The notes under the pieces: model-generated
What the model saw: only the letters and a program-made list of their open reading frames with translations
Databases searched by the model: none
What the model was told of the DNA's origin: nothing
Source: Ceratothoa steindachneri
Taxonomy: Eukaryota > Arthropoda > Malacostraca > Isopoda > Cymothoidae
Assembly (NCBI GenBank): GCA_963969495.1
Contig: OZ018335.1
Span: 83,930,354-83,994,353, forward strand
DNA: 64,000 nucleotides
Reading direction: 5' to 3'
Shown: piece after piece, positions 63,961-64,000 of the stretch
Numbering within the stretch: position 1 is the first letter of the stretch
Layout of the letters: each line of letters begins with the position of its first letter
Position numbers and translations under genes: made by a program

Positions 63961-64000
63961 AAGAAAAAAATGATTGTAAAAGAGCAAGCGGAATAGTTGG

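Overview
This 64 kb window comes from a repeat-rich, AT-rich animal genome, most likely an invertebrate. The evidence is several lineages of APE-type LINEs, Penelope-like elements, mariner transposons, a Ty3/Gypsy fragment, solo LTRs, tRNA-derived SINEs and long (TA)n tracts. I found no bacterial genes, no operons and no convincing host gene. The sequence does not fix the species or phylum. Nearly every open reading frame that means anything is a decayed piece of a transposable element.

Layout. 1-0.96 kb: unassigned. 0.96-9.5 kb: one minus-strand Jockey-like LINE (J1) split by three insertions, namely mariner B1 (1928-3333), solo LTR-1 (4038-5331) and mariner A1 (7241-8525). Removing each insertion at its target duplication restores the LINE reading. 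9.8-15.1 kb: J2, minus, nearly full length. 15.3-18.4 kb: J3, minus, with the RT core deleted. 18.6-21.1 kb: CR1-like LINE, plus. 21.1-24.0 kb: J4 (minus, carrying mariner B2) head to head with J5 (plus). 24-28.6 kb: AT-rich, holding a dispersed repeat and a short mariner A3. 28.6-30.6 kb: inverted SINE pair, (TA)n, and Penelope-like copy PLE-A with a probable intron. 30.7-35.4 kb: J6, plus, the fullest LINE. 36.8-38.0 kb: Gypsy fragment with integrase upstream of RT. 38.0-42.3 kb: CR1-like LINE with an SGNH-type ORF1, split by a SINE and by solo LTR-2. 42.3-45.2 kb: L2-like LINE, minus. 45.4-46.9 kb: palindromic array of a 246-bp repeat between two (TA)n tracts. 47.5-50.4 kb: J7, minus. 50.6-51.9 kb: PLE-B. 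51.9-56.8 kb: J8, minus, with the best preserved ORF1. 57.4-59.9 kb: J9, plus, ORF1 only, carrying mariner A2. 59.9-62.1 kb: nothing recognised. 62.1-64 kb: 200-bp repeat units, one holding a 260-bp (TA)n.

The elements do not cooperate as a pathway. They record layers of insertion: LINEs first, then mariners, LTRs and a SINE inside them. The J-type LINEs share one plan: ORF1 (N-terminal conserved block, CCHC knuckles, charged tail), then ORF2 (APE endonuclease, reverse transcriptase, no RNase H seen). The most interesting signals are a small hairpin repeated in the 3' UTRs of J-type LINEs whose stem appears to covary, the 1.4-kb palindromic array, presence versus absence of an intron in two Penelope-like copies, and two independent mariner insertions at nearly the same place in LINE ORF1. 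All family assignments come from reading translations against remembered family motifs; no database search was possible.
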